A stretch of 50,086 nucleotides of DNA from Firmicutes bacterium UBA5449 (GTDB taxonomy: Bacteria > Bacillota > SHA-98 > UBA4971), in assembly GCA_002424305.1 (NCBI GenBank), contig DIQZ01000035.1:86266-136351 (forward strand). Direction: 5' to 3'. The notes beneath the pieces were generated by a model. The model ran no database searches, had not been told where the DNA came from, and worked only from the letters and a program-made list of their open reading frames with translations. Below are positions 26,366-35,232 of this stretch, piece by piece; the first letter of the stretch is position 1; each line of letters opens with the position of its first letter. Position numbers and translations under genes: made by a program.

Positions 26366-27586
26366 TCACGAATGTCCAATTTCCCGGTCCTCTCTCATTT
26401 CCTGCGCAATATCTTCAAGGGTCTCTACGGTAAAAGTATATACCCATTTCTTCTCTTCGGAGTATTTGAGCTCTTCTCTCTCATCAAGAATCTTCGCACC
26501 TCGAGGAATTCCTGCTTGCACGTACGCGAAAGCTTCCTCTCTTAACTCTTCCAGAGCTTCCTCCCTATCTGTAATCAGCACAGACTTCTCTGTCTCCCGA
26601 TAGGTGGTAGTGACCAGCCTCAAAGTGGGTGTAAATCCTATGCTTCGAAGAAACGGAATCTCGTATGCTGACATCTCTTCAGTATACGTCTGAAAAGGCG
26701 CTTTTCTTGAGCCTATTCGAAATTCATATGAACCCAACGAAATGCATCCTGTTTTCTTCACTCTGCCGGTTTCACTTTCAAGTTCATGTACCAGCTCAAG
26801 AGAACCTTGATACGTGCGCCAGACTCTTCCCATAACCACTCCCTTGGCGTCAATGATACGGGACCTGTCGATGCTCTCGCCTGTGTCTCCGTAGGATGGA
26901 ACAACGAGACCGGTTACTAAGACTTGACCGCGAATAACCGTATCCCCTTCACTTACAAGAGGTTCCCCGGCGAGCACAATCATGTTGGTAACAAGAGCAT
27001 CTTCTGACGCAACAAGATGTGTAATCCCCGACTTTACGTCAGGCAAAGTCTTTTCAGCAACCTCGATATTGACCGTTGTCCCCTTGATGTTTACTCCTAC
27101 CCAGGCAAGGCGTGAGAATTCAGCCAAAATCGCCTTAGCAAGTAAGGCAGAATCTATGTCTCTCCTTAGGGCGCCTGCCTTGACTCCTTGCTTCGCAGCA
27201 AATTCAAGGATGGCTTCCGGCATCATTTTCTCGCATCCGGCTACATCTACAAACCACACAAAAGAAGACAGTATATAAAGAGCCAAGAAGAACAGGAGCG
27301 CCCCTATGGCAAAACCTTTCCTCCTCGTAAGCTTCATCTTGAGGAAAGGAAGACCGATCTTCTCTTCTATTCTACCTGCACAATCTGTCTTCTTTAGTAT
27401 TCTGCCGATTTCAGGAAGATCGCACAAATACACATGGACGAGAATTGATCTTTCATCTATTCTGGAAAGATCCCACAACTCGACCCCGCTTGTGTAGGCC
27501 TCATTTATGAAAGCCTCCACAACCCTTCCTGTTATCCTGATTATAACATACCCCTTGAGGTGGCACCACAGACTTCGAAGGGTCAA
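26366..27586 (-). CDS. yqfD: Sporulation protein YqfD
   Basis: Sporulation membrane protein needed for normal spore development in B. subtilis (sigma-E regulon). 406 residues: a cytoplasmic N-terminal part (GYVIIRITGRVVEAFINEAYTSGVELWDL), one membrane segment at about residues 91-112, then a long extracytoplasmic beta-rich domain with FVWFVDVAG, LPDVKSG...VTNMIVLAGEPLVSEGDTVIRGQVLVTG, the YqfD signature. TTG 27586 follows AGGAGGGGG by about 6 bases. It lies 22 bases after yqfC. Confidence 0.93.
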   Translation of the reverse strand: MTLRSLWCHLKGYVIIRITGRVVEAFINEAYTSGVELWDLSRIDERSILVHVYLCDLPEIGRILKKTDCAGRIEEKIGLPFLKMKLTRRKGFAIGALLFFLALYILSSFVWFVDVAGCEKMMPEAILEFAAKQGVKAGALRRDIDSALLAKAILAEFSRLAWVGVNIKGTTVNIEVAEKTLPDVKSGITHLVASEDALVTNMIVLAGEPLVSEGDTVIRGQVLVTGLVVPSYGDTGESIDRSRIIDAKGVVMGRVWRTYQGSLELVHELESETGRVKKTGCISLGSYEFRIGSRKAPFQTYTEEMSAYEIPFLRSIGFTPTLRLVTTTYRETEKSVLITDREEALEELREEAFAYVQAGIPRGAKILDEREELKYSEEKKWVYTFTVETLEDIAQEMREDREIGHS

Positions 27587-27608
27587 GGTTACCCCCTCCT
27601 ACCCAGGC

Positions 27609-27908
27609 TCAAGCGGAGAAATCCACATGTTCAATTAGGCCTTGAACTCCAATTGAAGTTTTTGTGATACTGGAGATTGCAAGATCCTTACCCCTTACTG
27701 TGATTTTGCCCCTGGATACGGCTATCTCCACGCTACCGGATGTGTACCCAATTATGCCAAGATGGTTTTCCACAGAAAGCTCTACGTTTCCCATCACTAC
27801 TATCCTAGGCACATCAAGGATTGAATCCCTTGGAAACTCAAAAAACTCCGCAATTTTCTCTTTTGCTCCGCCCAATCCTCGTTTCTCCCCTGAAATGTCC
27901 ACGGCCAT
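27609..27908 (-). CDS. yqfC: Sporulation protein YqfC
   Basis: Small YabP/YqfC-family protein expressed in the mother cell during sporulation. 99 residues, with the family pattern FFEFPRDSILDVPRIVVMGNVELSVENHLGIIGYTSGSVEIAVSRGKITVRGKDL. ATG 27908 follows GAGGAGC by five bases. First of yqfC-yqfD. I could not find a convincing sigma-E promoter in the 215-base gap upstream. Confidence 0.93.
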   Translation of the reverse strand: MAVDISGEKRGLGGAKEKIAEFFEFPRDSILDVPRIVVMGNVELSVENHLGIIGYTSGSVEIAVSRGKITVRGKDLAISSITKTSIGVQGLIEHVDFSA

Positions 27909-28057
27909 TCAAGCTCCTCTTCAACACAGATACAGAAAGGTACATGCTCGGACCGGGCATTACTCAACTCATGATCGACAATATTAAGTGTATTCCTGCG
28001 ATTACAATAACTTGCTTCCTGCAATAACTTGAATCAAGTAAGGCGGAGTCATTACGG

Positions 28058-28092
28058 CAAAGCAAAAAGCGACTGCTCCTACCGGCAGCCGC
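28058..28092 (-). terminator. Rho-independent terminator after the floA operon
   Basis: Minus strand stem GCGGCTGC / GCAGTCGC: 8 pairs, one of them G-T, with an 8-base loop (28069-28092), followed by TTTTTGCTTTG. It lies about 32 bases after the stop at 28124 and isolates nfeD-floA-unknown from yqfC. Confidence 0.85.
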
Positions 28093-28123
28093 CTCACTAA
28101 CATGATATCTCAGCAGTCTGTCA

Positions 28124-28669
28124 TTACCGGATGATGGGATAACGTGAAAACGCCCTTGGCCTCTTTAGCACCTCACTCATGATAACCCCTTGAACAACTG
28201 CAGATTTCGAGGTAAACCCCGGCCACTCGAAGGCCGCAGATTCAGTGGAAATCATGAATTCGGCAATGTCATCACTTTCTAAGGCAGTATCATCAAAGTC
28301 ATCGGCAAAATCATCAGCAAAATAACGACTATAGAACTCGTCTTGCTTAGCCTCCTCATGACTTTGTCCTTCCAGACTCTCTCCGAGGCTCCCCCAACTC
28401 TTATCCTCCCACGGACCTACCGTCGGAAGAAGGTCGTCGGCCTCAGTAGACGATACGGTTACTTCTTCAAAAGGGAAAGGGAAAGGAAACCCTTGAGGGA
28501 CATGAGTACCTTCTTCAAGAGTCTCATCAGGAGTCTTGGCAGGAGGACGCATTCCGGGCCATGGTGCACCTGCTCCCCGCTGCCTTCTTTGCGCATCTTT
28601 CCCCATTAAGGCCTGGACTACCGCTGAGAGAATATAAACTATGAAAATCAGCGCAAAAATCCCGTCCAT
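28124..28669 (-). CDS. Hypothetical acidic membrane-anchored protein
   Basis: 181 residues. One N-terminal membrane helix (GIFALIFIVYILSAVVQALMG), a proline-rich linker (PWPGMRPPAKTPDETLEEG...PQGFPFPFPF), a strongly acidic middle (DDFADDFDDTALESDDIAEF), and a basic C-terminus VQGVIMSEVLKRPRAFSRYP. A C-terminal (V/L).QG(I/V)(I/V).SE(I/V)L..PRA pattern recurs in small Bacillota membrane proteins of unknown role (from memory, weak). ATG 28669 overlaps no gene and starts 3 bases after the floA stop, with a poor ribosome site, suggesting coupling to floA. Confidence 0.7.
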   Translation of the reverse strand: MDGIFALIFIVYILSAVVQALMGKDAQRRQRGAGAPWPGMRPPAKTPDETLEEGTHVPQGFPFPFPFEEVTVSSTEADDLLPTVGPWEDKSWGSLGESLEGQSHEEAKQDEFYSRYFADDFADDFDDTALESDDIAEFMISTESAAFEWPGFTSKSAVVQGVIMSEVLKRPRAFSRYPIIR

Positions 28670-28672
28670 AGC

Positions 28673-29677
28673 TTACTTCTTCTCCCGTTCAGAACCTTCT
28701 AGTGCCCCGGGCATTTGAGGCGTGCCTGCAATAGTCTGCCTCATACGAGTATCAGCAATCATGTTTTGAAGTTGATAGTAGTCCAGGGCGCCAAGGTTGC
28801 CGCCGCGAAGAGCTTCTGAAAGAGCCAAAGGCACCTGTACCTCGGCCTCAACTACCTTAGCTCGCATCTCTTCAACCATAGCCTTCATCTCCTGCTCGAG
28901 GGCAAGCGCTGAGAATCTTCTCTCTGAAGCCTTGGCTTGAGCAATATTCTTATCTGCTTCTGCCTGGTCCATCTGGAGCCGTGCTCCGATATTTCGACCA
29001 ACGTCCACATCAGCGATATCGATGGAGAGAATTTCAAATGCAGTTCCGGCATCAAGACCTTTGTTTAGCACAGTCCGAGAAATTTTGTCCGGATTTTCAA
29101 GAACTTCCTTGTGACTCGCTGCAGACCCCACAGTAGTTACTATACCTTCACCGACTCTGGCAATAATGGTTGCCTCGCCTGCGCCTCCCACTAATCTCTC
29201 AATGTTCGCTCGCACTGTCACCCTGGCCTTAGACTTAAGCTCAATTCCGTCCTTTGCAACTGCAGCTACTATTGGAGTCTCAATCACTTTCGGGTTAACA
29301 CTCATCTGAACTGCCTCGAGAACATTTCTACCTGCAAGATCGATGGCAGCCGCCCGCTCAAAAGTAAGTGCAATCTCAGCTCTCTGAGCTGCAACAAGAG
29401 CATCTATGACTCGGTCTACATTACCACCTGCAAGAAAATGAGCTTCCAGTTTATCTACGCTGACAGTAAGCCCTGCTTTGACTGCCTTGATAAGAGGCAG
29501 AATTATCTTTGCAGGGGGCACACGCCGAAGGCGCATTCCAATTAAGGTGATTATGCCAACCTGCACCCCGGACGCTAACGCAGAGATCCACAACCCAACC
29601 GGAACAAAATTCAACAAGACAAGCAATACAACTATAATAAGAATGGGAAGAAAAAGAACAGCAAATGCACCTGTCAT
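28673..29677 (-). CDS. floA: Flotillin-like protein FloA
   Basis: Membrane scaffold of functional microdomains (YqfA). 334 residues. A hydrophobic hairpin at about residues 5-48 (LFLPILIIVVLLVLLNFVPVGLWISALASGVQVGIITLIGMRLRRV), then the SPFH/PHB domain (GNVDRVIDALVAAQRAEIALTFERAAAIDLAGRNVLEAVQMSVNPKVIETP) and a helical EA-rich region (QMDQAEADKNIAQAKASERR...EMKAMVEEMRAKVVEAEVQVP). Near full identity in layout to YqfA. ATG 29677 with AAGGGGG; two bases after the nfeD stop. Confidence 0.95.
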   Translation of the reverse strand: MTGAFAVLFLPILIIVVLLVLLNFVPVGLWISALASGVQVGIITLIGMRLRRVPPAKIILPLIKAVKAGLTVSVDKLEAHFLAGGNVDRVIDALVAAQRAEIALTFERAAAIDLAGRNVLEAVQMSVNPKVIETPIVAAVAKDGIELKSKARVTVRANIERLVGGAGEATIIARVGEGIVTTVGSAASHKEVLENPDKISRTVLNKGLDAGTAFEILSIDIADVDVGRNIGARLQMDQAEADKNIAQAKASERRFSALALEQEMKAMVEEMRAKVVEAEVQVPLALSEALRGGNLGALDYYQLQNMIADTRMRQTIAGTPQMPGALEGSEREKK

Positions 29678-29679
29678 CT

Positions 29680-31044
29680 CTAATTACCCCCTTCATTACC
29701 TGGTTCACAAGCTCGCACCACTAATCTTGGACCTTCTGCCTTGAGTACCTCCACCATACATCCTTCTCTCATGAAATCTCCTTCTGTAACAGCATCAATT
29801 CGGTCACCGTCGACAAGCACTGTACCGCTTGGCCTCATAGACGTGAGGGTGTGTCCTATCTTACCTACGTACTCTTGTCTTGTGGGGGTTGCCACATAAC
29901 CTTCATCTCTATGTTCTGCAGTCTTCAAGATTATTCTCCCAAACGTCTTTGATTGTCCTAAGCGCTTTGCCAAAACAATAACAGCCAAAAAGGAGACTAC
30001 CATAGCAAATGAGATAGCAAACGATGCTTCCCGAATGTTCCTGAAACTCAGTACTAAAGAAGCAAAAACCGAGATTATGCCACTTATGCCTGTTATGCCA
30101 AACCCCGGAATCAGGAATACCTCAATGAAGAGTAGGACGAAACCCAGAATAAAGAGACCGACAACTCCCCAACCTGCAAGTCCGATTACCAGTCTTCCGC
30201 CGAAGAATAGGAACAAAGCGATTATCCCAACGGTCCCGGGGACGCCCCACCCGGGGGTAGTAACTTCAACTAGAAGCCCGAGAAAACCTAGCACAAGGAG
30301 TAGAGAGCTGACTGTCGGATCCGTTAGGAAGCGGGCCAGTTTCTCGGCCCAATTCTGGGTCGGCTCGACGATCTTAGCTCCCTCCAGCCCAAATTCGGTC
30401 AGGACCTCTTCCCTGGAAGCGGCTATGAGGTCAATAAATCCTAAATCGGCGCCCCTTTGGGCAGTCAGGGTCAGAAGCTTGCCGGTCTCTACCACTCCCT
30501 CAATAGCAATGTCGGCATCTACCATGGAAGCAGCAATCTTGGCATCCCGTCCCCTGTTTTCGGCAGTGGCTTCGAACTCGCCCCTCAGCGCAGAAATCTG
30601 CTTTTCTTCTTTAGGAATTGTCTCAGCCGCCCCTATGCTGGCTGTCCTCGTCATAGCGATCTCCTCAGCAGCCAGTGTTATCAGAGCACCTGCTGACCAT
30701 GCTCTCCCTTTCACAAACGCTATGGATCGGCCCGAAAATCCCAAAATATAGTCACGAATCTCGGTAGCTGCATCCACACGGCCACCGAATGTGTTAACCT
30801 CAACCAAAATTGCATCAGCGCCGGCGTTCTCTGCTTCATTAACCACACGTTTGACATAAGACGCAAGCCCTGGTTCGATAGTTCCCTCTATGTTAACCAC
30901 ATATACTGTGCGCAGTGTAAAAGGTTCATCTGCAGAACTCACTCCGGCAATTGATAGATAGCACAGTCCGACTATTAGCGAAAGGGTAAGAAGTAATCTC
31001 TTTGCTCCTTTACATTCTGTAACTCTAAGATATCCCTGTGACAT
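29680..31044 (-). CDS. NfeD family protein with ClpP-like serine-protease domain (YqeZ-type)
   Basis: About 454 residues. Signal peptide (GAKRLLLTLSLIVGLCYLSIAGVSSA), a ClpP/S49-like protease domain (VNIEGTIEPGLASYVKRVVNEAENAGADAILVEVNTFGGRVDAA; WSAGALITLAA with the serine; SIGAAETI), then four to five membrane helices (about residues 240-370) and a C-terminal OB-fold NfeD domain (GKIGHTLTSMRPSGTVLVDGDRIDAVTEGDFM). Start at ATG 31044, about 9 bases after GGGGGTG; GTG 31068 lies upstream without a site. NfeD proteins work with the adjacent SPFH protein (FloA). In B. subtilis the order yqeZ-yqfA is the same. Confidence 0.92.
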   Translation of the reverse strand: MSQGYLRVTECKGAKRLLLTLSLIVGLCYLSIAGVSSADEPFTLRTVYVVNIEGTIEPGLASYVKRVVNEAENAGADAILVEVNTFGGRVDAATEIRDYILGFSGRSIAFVKGRAWSAGALITLAAEEIAMTRTASIGAAETIPKEEKQISALRGEFEATAENRGRDAKIAASMVDADIAIEGVVETGKLLTLTAQRGADLGFIDLIAASREEVLTEFGLEGAKIVEPTQNWAEKLARFLTDPTVSSLLLVLGFLGLLVEVTTPGWGVPGTVGIIALFLFFGGRLVIGLAGWGVVGLFILGFVLLFIEVFLIPGFGITGISGIISVFASLVLSFRNIREASFAISFAMVVSFLAVIVLAKRLGQSKTFGRIILKTAEHRDEGYVATPTRQEYVGKIGHTLTSMRPSGTVLVDGDRIDAVTEGDFMREGCMVEVLKAEGPRLVVRACEPGNEGGN

Positions 31045-31071
31045 GTTGCTATACACCCCCACACGCACAAC

Positions 31072-31099
31072 CTCATAAGATAAACGATATCCTTGTCAA
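31072..31099 (-). promoter_or_regulatory. Promoter of the nfeD-floA operon
   Basis: Minus strand TTGACA (31094-31099), 16-base spacer, TATGAG (31072-31077), about 28 bases upstream of ATG 31044. Perfect -35, fair -10. Confidence 0.6.
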
Positions 31100-31158
31100 T
31101 GTCGCCCGCCTGACCACGATTAATCTTCAAATCGAAATTACATGGGCATAAGTGTAAT

Positions 31159-31184
31159 AATGCCCGACACAGAGGTCGGGCATT
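31159..31184 (-). terminator. Terminator-like hairpin after rpsU
   Basis: Perfect 10-bp stem AATGCCCGAC / GTCGGGCATT with a 6-base loop, 15 bases after the rpsU stop, followed by ATTACACTT on the minus strand. The T-run is weak but the position, between rpsU and the nfeD promoter, fits a terminator. Confidence 0.7.
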
Positions 31185-31199
31185 AGATGAAATCATAGT

Positions 31200-31379
31200 T
31201 TACTTTCGATATTTTCGCTTACGCGCTGCCTCAGACTTCTTCTTCCTGCGCACGCTAGGCTTATCATAGTGCTCATGTTTACGAACCTCAGTAAAAACGC
31301 CCGCTCTCTGGCACTCCCGTCTAAATCTTCGAAGCGCACTGTCCAGAGACTCGTTTTTCCCGATCTTTATTTCAGACAC
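31200..31379 (-). CDS. rpsU: 30S ribosomal protein bS21
   Basis: 59 residues, read from the sequence: SEIKIGKNESLDSALRRF, then RRECQRAGVFTEVRKHEHYD and KPSVRRKKKSEAARKRKYRK. These are the full signatures of bS21 (E.LD.ALRRFKR..Q.AG, R...YEKPS.RRK). GTG 31379 lies behind GGGGGGAGGGAG. Basic, as expected for a ribosomal protein. It has its own promoter and a terminator-like hairpin downstream, so it is probably monocistronic here. Confidence 0.96.
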   Translation of the reverse strand: MSEIKIGKNESLDSALRRFRRECQRAGVFTEVRKHEHYDKPSVRRKKKSEAARKRKYRK

Positions 31380-31488
31380 TCGATCTCCCTCCCCCCGCTA
31401 CCACTAATCTCACACCAATGGTACGCCACTTTAGCTGTTGCCAGTGGTGGCGGAATCCCACAAGGCACATATCACAAAACCTGGGGCA

Positions 31489-31517
31489 ATAATACAGCAG
31501 CTAACACTTGATGTCAA
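31489..31517 (-). promoter_or_regulatory. Sigma-A promoter of rpsU
   Basis: Minus strand TTGACA (31512-31517), 17-base spacer, TATTAT (31489-31494). The -35 lies two bases past the HIT gene stop. The leader to GTG 31379 would be about 100 bases and includes a GTGG/CCAC stem. Confidence 0.85.
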
Positions 31518-31519
31518 CC

Positions 31520-31861
31520 TTAACCCGGAGGCCATCCGAGAGATCTGCCGCCCAGAAGATGCACATGAATATGAAAAACGCTTTGGCCGGCATCTTTGCC
31601 ACAATTCATAACCACCCTAAAACCTTCACCTATTCCTAAGTTCCGGGCAAGTTTTGATGCGACAAGCATGGCATGACCCATGATTTTCTCGTCTTCTTCA
31701 GTTAAATCAGCAAGAGACGCTACGTGACGCTTAGGGATAATGAGAACGTGCACCGGCGCTGCCGGCTTTAGGTCACGGAAAGCCAGCACATCATCGTCTT
31801 CGTACACAATCTCTGAGGGTAGCTCCTTATTTAGGATTTTGCAGAATACGCAGTCGGTCAA
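31520..31861 (-). CDS. HIT-family (histidine triad) nucleotide-binding hydrolase
   Basis: 113 residues, HINT/Hit group. N-terminal zinc-type segment CVFCKILNKELPSEIVYEDDDVLAF, LKPAAPVHVLIIPKRHVAS, and the histidine triad QSVFHIHVHLLGG. Hydrolyses purine nucleoside phosphoramidates in characterised members. I start at TTG 31861, with GAGGTG five to seven bases upstream; GTG 31870 lies inside that site. It lies 31 bases after mtaB. Confidence 0.93.
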   Translation of the reverse strand: MTDCVFCKILNKELPSEIVYEDDDVLAFRDLKPAAPVHVLIIPKRHVASLADLTEEDEKIMGHAMLVASKLARNLGIGEGFRVVMNCGKDAGQSVFHIHVHLLGGRSLGWPPG

Positions 31862-31892
31862 GTCGCCCACCTCTTACAAATTAGTTCTCGTT

Positions 31893-33248
31893 TCAAGATT
31901 CAAATCCTTCTTCATGCACTAAAACTCTTTCTGCAACCACTGTATCGCAAGTGGTGCCTGTGACCCTTACCGGGACAAGTGTACCGACAAGCTCCTCCCC
32001 TCCCGGTGCCTCTATGCGAACATATCTGCTTCCCAAACCCGTTACCACACCTCTTCGCGACTCATGCTCTTCTACCAGAACCTCTTCTTCCTCACCTACC
32101 AGGGATTCTCGAAATTCTGCTTCCAGCGATTCCGCAAGCTGTATCATTTTCTTACTTCGGAATTGCTTAGTCCCTGAGTCTACCTGTTCTTTCATGTGAG
32201 ATGCACGGGTCCCCGGACGTTTCGAGAACTTGAACACATGCATCTTGGAAAACTTCAGGTTTTTTGCGAACTCGTAAGATATATCAAAATTCTCTTCTCT
32301 TTCTCCAGGGAAACCCACCATTATATCAGTGGTGACAGCAACTCCGGGAATCGCTTCGCGAATACTCTCCACGATGCATAGATAGTCCCGAGCTTGATAC
32401 CGCCTGCCCATTCCTTTGAGCACCTCATCGTCTCCGCTTTGAAGTGGGATATGGAAGTGTTTTGCTACTTTCGGCAGTTCTCTGACTTTCTCTATAAGAC
32501 GCTCATCTACGTCAAGAGGCTCCACGGAACTCACGCGAATACGCCCAACGTTCGGAATACCGTGAATTTCCTCCAAAAGCCAAGGAAGGTCATAAGCCTT
32601 ACCACAATTTACGCCATGGAACTCTCTCCCATACGCACCGATATGTATTCCGGTGAGCACTATCTCACGAATGCCTGAATCCGCCAACCGCCTGACCTCT
32701 GCTATCACATTCTGAGGTTTGCGGCTCCTGGACACACCCCGGGCAAAGGGCACTCTGCAGTAGGCACAGAAGTCGTCACACCCTTCTTGGATTTTGACAA
32801 AGCCTCGAATCCTTTTTGCAGGACAAGATATAGGCATCTCTTCAAACGTAGATGAGGGTCGATCTTCTGTTACGGCAACCAGTTGTGAGTCTCTCTTTAT
32901 TGCCTGTTCAACCAAATCCACAATAGCATCTCTGCCTTGGGTTCCTATTACTACGTCAACTCCGCGAATAGCTGCAACTTCTTCCGGAGCAACCTGGGCG
33001 TAGCAACCCACTACAGCTACTATAGCCTTGGGATTTTGCCTTTTGGCGCGCCTCGTTGCTTGTCTCGATTTCTTGTCTGCTACGTTAGTAACAGTACACG
33101 TATTTATGCAATAGACGTCAGCTTCAGTATTAAAATCAACTATCTCGTAGCCTCGTTTTTGAAAGAGCTCTATCAAACCTTCTGTGTCATATTGGTTCAC
33201 CTTACATCCAAGAGTGAAAAAGGCACACCGTTTTCTTGATCGTGGCAA
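31893..33248 (-). CDS. mtaB: tRNA (N6-threonylcarbamoyladenosine37-C2)-methylthiotransferase MtaB
   Basis: Radical-SAM enzyme that makes ms2t6A37 in ANN-decoding tRNAs. 451 residues. UPF0004 domain with cluster cysteines in TLGCKVNQYDTE, NTCTVTN and VVGCYAQ; radical SAM motif CDDFCAYC (CX3CX2C) followed by RVPFARG; VLTGIHIGAYG; C-terminal TRAM domain. Start at TTG 33248 (MPRSRKRCAF), nine bases after GGGGAG and one base past the rsmE TGA; an ATG at 33272 lacks a site and overlaps rsmE by 23 bases. Position downstream of rsmE matches yqeV. RVPFARG in place of the usual I(I/V)P(Y/F)ARG is a small variation. Confidence 0.95.
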   Translation of the reverse strand: MPRSRKRCAFFTLGCKVNQYDTEGLIELFQKRGYEIVDFNTEADVYCINTCTVTNVADKKSRQATRRAKRQNPKAIVAVVGCYAQVAPEEVAAIRGVDVVIGTQGRDAIVDLVEQAIKRDSQLVAVTEDRPSSTFEEMPISCPAKRIRGFVKIQEGCDDFCAYCRVPFARGVSRSRKPQNVIAEVRRLADSGIREIVLTGIHIGAYGREFHGVNCGKAYDLPWLLEEIHGIPNVGRIRVSSVEPLDVDERLIEKVRELPKVAKHFHIPLQSGDDEVLKGMGRRYQARDYLCIVESIREAIPGVAVTTDIMVGFPGEREENFDISYEFAKNLKFSKMHVFKFSKRPGTRASHMKEQVDSGTKQFRSKKMIQLAESLEAEFRESLVGEEEEVLVEEHESRRGVVTGLGSRYVRIEAPGGEELVGTLVPVRVTGTTCDTVVAERVLVHEEGFES

Positions 33249-33249
33249 A

Positions 33250-34023
33250 TCAGCCCATCTCCCCGGTTTCATACAGAATAATGGAACTCAGCACTAATGC
33301 GCATGTTTCAGTGCGCAGTATTCTCGGGCCCAAACTGCATGTACGAGCCCCATGTCTTACCGCCTTCTCAGCCTCATTATGAGAGAATCCGCCTTCGGGA
33401 CCGACGAAACACATGATTTCCCGAACCCCGGGACTCTCTCTTAAGATGCCCTTAATGCCCTGTGATGTCTCAAGCTCCCAAGGGAAAAGAATTAGGCACT
33501 CCAGTCCTTCACCGACACAACGTGCCACTTCTCTTGTTGCCAAGAGAAGTGCATCATCAAAACCTACTACATCAAGCACATCAGGTATCCGCTGTCGCCC
33601 GGATTGTTTTGAGGCTTCCTCTGCAATCCGCCTCCACCTACTCACACGTTTGGCTTGGGCGGCTTTTTCAGGTCTGGAAACGCTTCTTTCAGTGATAACA
33701 GGAACAAAGCGGCTGACACCAATCTCTGTGTTCCTCCTCACTACTATGTCCATTTTGTCGCTCTTTGGAAGGCCCTGTAGGATTGTAATAAACACAGAGG
33801 GCTCTCGACACATCTCCCTGCCCTCTGAAACTACATCCAGGATGATCCGGTCTTCAGATCCGCTCTTTATCAGAGCGGAGTACTCCTTCCCGGAACTGTC
33901 AACTATATCTATGGTTTCGCCCGGTCCCATCCTCAGGACGCGAGTGATGTGGTTTGCGTCCCTACCCTCAATTGTGGCTACCCTACCGAGTCGGACATTA
34001 CCGGGTATGAAGAACCTGGGCAT
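33250..34023 (-). CDS. rsmE: 16S rRNA (uracil1498-N3)-methyltransferase RsmE
   Basis: SPOUT-class methyltransferase of 30S subunits. 257 residues. N-terminal PUA-like domain (MPRFFIPGNVRLGR...HITRVLRMGPGETIDIVD), QGLPKSDKMDIVVRRNTEIGVSRFVPVITERSV, and the SAM-binding trefoil-knot block CFVGPEGGFSHNEAEKA...SLGPRILRTETCA. ATG 34023, eight bases past the dnaJ stop, with a weak site. In Bacillus prmA lies between dnaJ and rsmE; it is missing here. Confidence 0.95.
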   Translation of the reverse strand: MPRFFIPGNVRLGRVATIEGRDANHITRVLRMGPGETIDIVDSSGKEYSALIKSGSEDRIILDVVSEGREMCREPSVFITILQGLPKSDKMDIVVRRNTEIGVSRFVPVITERSVSRPEKAAQAKRVSRWRRIAEEASKQSGRQRIPDVLDVVGFDDALLLATREVARCVGEGLECLILFPWELETSQGIKGILRESPGVREIMCFVGPEGGFSHNEAEKAVRHGARTCSLGPRILRTETCALVLSSIILYETGEMG

Positions 34024-34030
34024 TCCAAAA

Positions 34031-35182
34031 TCACGCTCGTTTCTCCCATGCGTCCCTTACCTTTTCAAAGAAATTCTTAGATTCGGACTTTTCACGAGAC
34101 CCGTCTTCTCCCTGTATTTTGGCAATCTCCCTGAAAAGCTCCTTCTCGTTTTCGCTAAGCTTTGTCGGTGTCACAACCCTTACCCTTACGTACTGATCCC
34201 CTCTTCCCCTACCACGCACATCAGGCATCCCCTTCCCTCGCAGGCGAAATGACGTGCCTGTCTGCGTTCCTTCAGGGATACGAAGGGATGATTTACCGTC
34301 AATAGACGGAACCTCAATCTCAGCGCCAAGGGTAGCTTGATAGATGGATAGTGGTTCCTCACATATCAGATCATTCCCATGACGTTTGAAGACAGGATGA
34401 GGTTTCACCGTAATGTAGACGTAGACATCTCCGGGAGGGCCTCCCCGAACCCCTGCCTCTCCTTCACCGGCAACTCTCATGCGAATACCTGAGTCTACAC
34501 CGGGAGGCACCTTAATCTTAATTTTCCTTGTCTTATAGACCCTACCGCGCCCACTGCAAGTTCCACACGGATCAGTTATTATAGTGCCTTGTCCTGAGCA
34601 TTTAGAACATGGTCTACTGACACTGCTAATCCCAAACATGGTGGAGCGAGTCTCAGAAACCTGGCCGGTGCCTCCACACGCTGAACATGTCGTAGGGCTG
34701 GTACCCGGTTTTGCACCGGTTCCGTTACATGCTTCACAAGCCTCCAGCCTGCCAATGGGGATTTCTCGCTCGAGCCCTGAGGCAGCTTCCTCCAAGGTCA
34801 TCTCAAGGTCATAACGAATGTCACGCCCTCTTTCCGGCCCTGTTCTCGGTGCACGAGGGCCTCCGAAACCTCCACCGAAGAAAATATCGAAAATACTGTC
34901 AAACTGCCCAAACCCTCCGGAATCCCAAGCTTGTGAGCCTCCCTGCCCCCATGATGAACCCTGTGCAGCATGTCCGAATCGGTCATACTGACTGCGCTTA
35001 TCAGAATCTGACAGAACCTCATATGCCTCATTAATATCTTTGAACTTCTCTTCTGCAGACGGATCGTCTCTATTCATATCCGGGTGGTGCTTCCGCGCAA
35101 GCTTACGAAAAGCCTTCTTGATTTCGTCCTGGCTTGCGTTACGATCCACCCCTAGGACTTCGTAGTAATCTCTCTTTGGCAA
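34031..35182 (-). CDS. dnaJ: Chaperone protein DnaJ
   Basis: Co-chaperone that delivers clients to DnaK and stimulates its ATPase. 383 residues, type I: J domain with the KHHPDMN HPD motif (about residues 1-70), G/F region (GGFGQFDSIFDIFFGGGFGG), four CXXCXGXG zinc repeats (CEACNGTG, CSACGGTG, CSKCSGQG, CGTCSGRG) and two C-terminal beta domains. TTG 35182 follows GGCGGTG by 6 bases. Its partner genes dnaK and grpE are not in the window; dnaJ follows hrcA after 165 bases. Confidence 0.96.
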   Translation of the reverse strand: MPKRDYYEVLGVDRNASQDEIKKAFRKLARKHHPDMNRDDPSAEEKFKDINEAYEVLSDSDKRSQYDRFGHAAQGSSWGQGGSQAWDSGGFGQFDSIFDIFFGGGFGGPRAPRTGPERGRDIRYDLEMTLEEAASGLEREIPIGRLEACEACNGTGAKPGTSPTTCSACGGTGQVSETRSTMFGISSVSRPCSKCSGQGTIITDPCGTCSGRGRVYKTRKIKIKVPPGVDSGIRMRVAGEGEAGVRGGPPGDVYVYITVKPHPVFKRHGNDLICEEPLSIYQATLGAEIEVPSIDGKSSLRIPEGTQTGTSFRLRGKGMPDVRGRGRGDQYVRVRVVTPTKLSENEKELFREIAKIQGEDGSREKSESKNFFEKVRDAWEKRA

Positions 35183-35232
35183 TCTTTACACCGCCTAAAA
35201 CTTGAAACTCTCAATGCTTCATCAACGTTTAT

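Noticed and set aside
27909..28057. Sigma-E promoter for yqfC-yqfD
   Set aside because: Expected from B. subtilis, but I found no paired -35 and CATACANT-like -10 at proper spacing.
30035..30751. 238-codon plus-strand frame inside the NfeD gene
   Set aside because: Mirror frame of a gene with strong codon structure; serine/proline-rich without recognised motifs.
33413..34252. 279-codon open frame on the plus strand across rsmE and the end of dnaJ
   Set aside because: It is antisense to two clearly identified genes, has low-complexity S/T/R-rich content, no ribosome site and no family signature.
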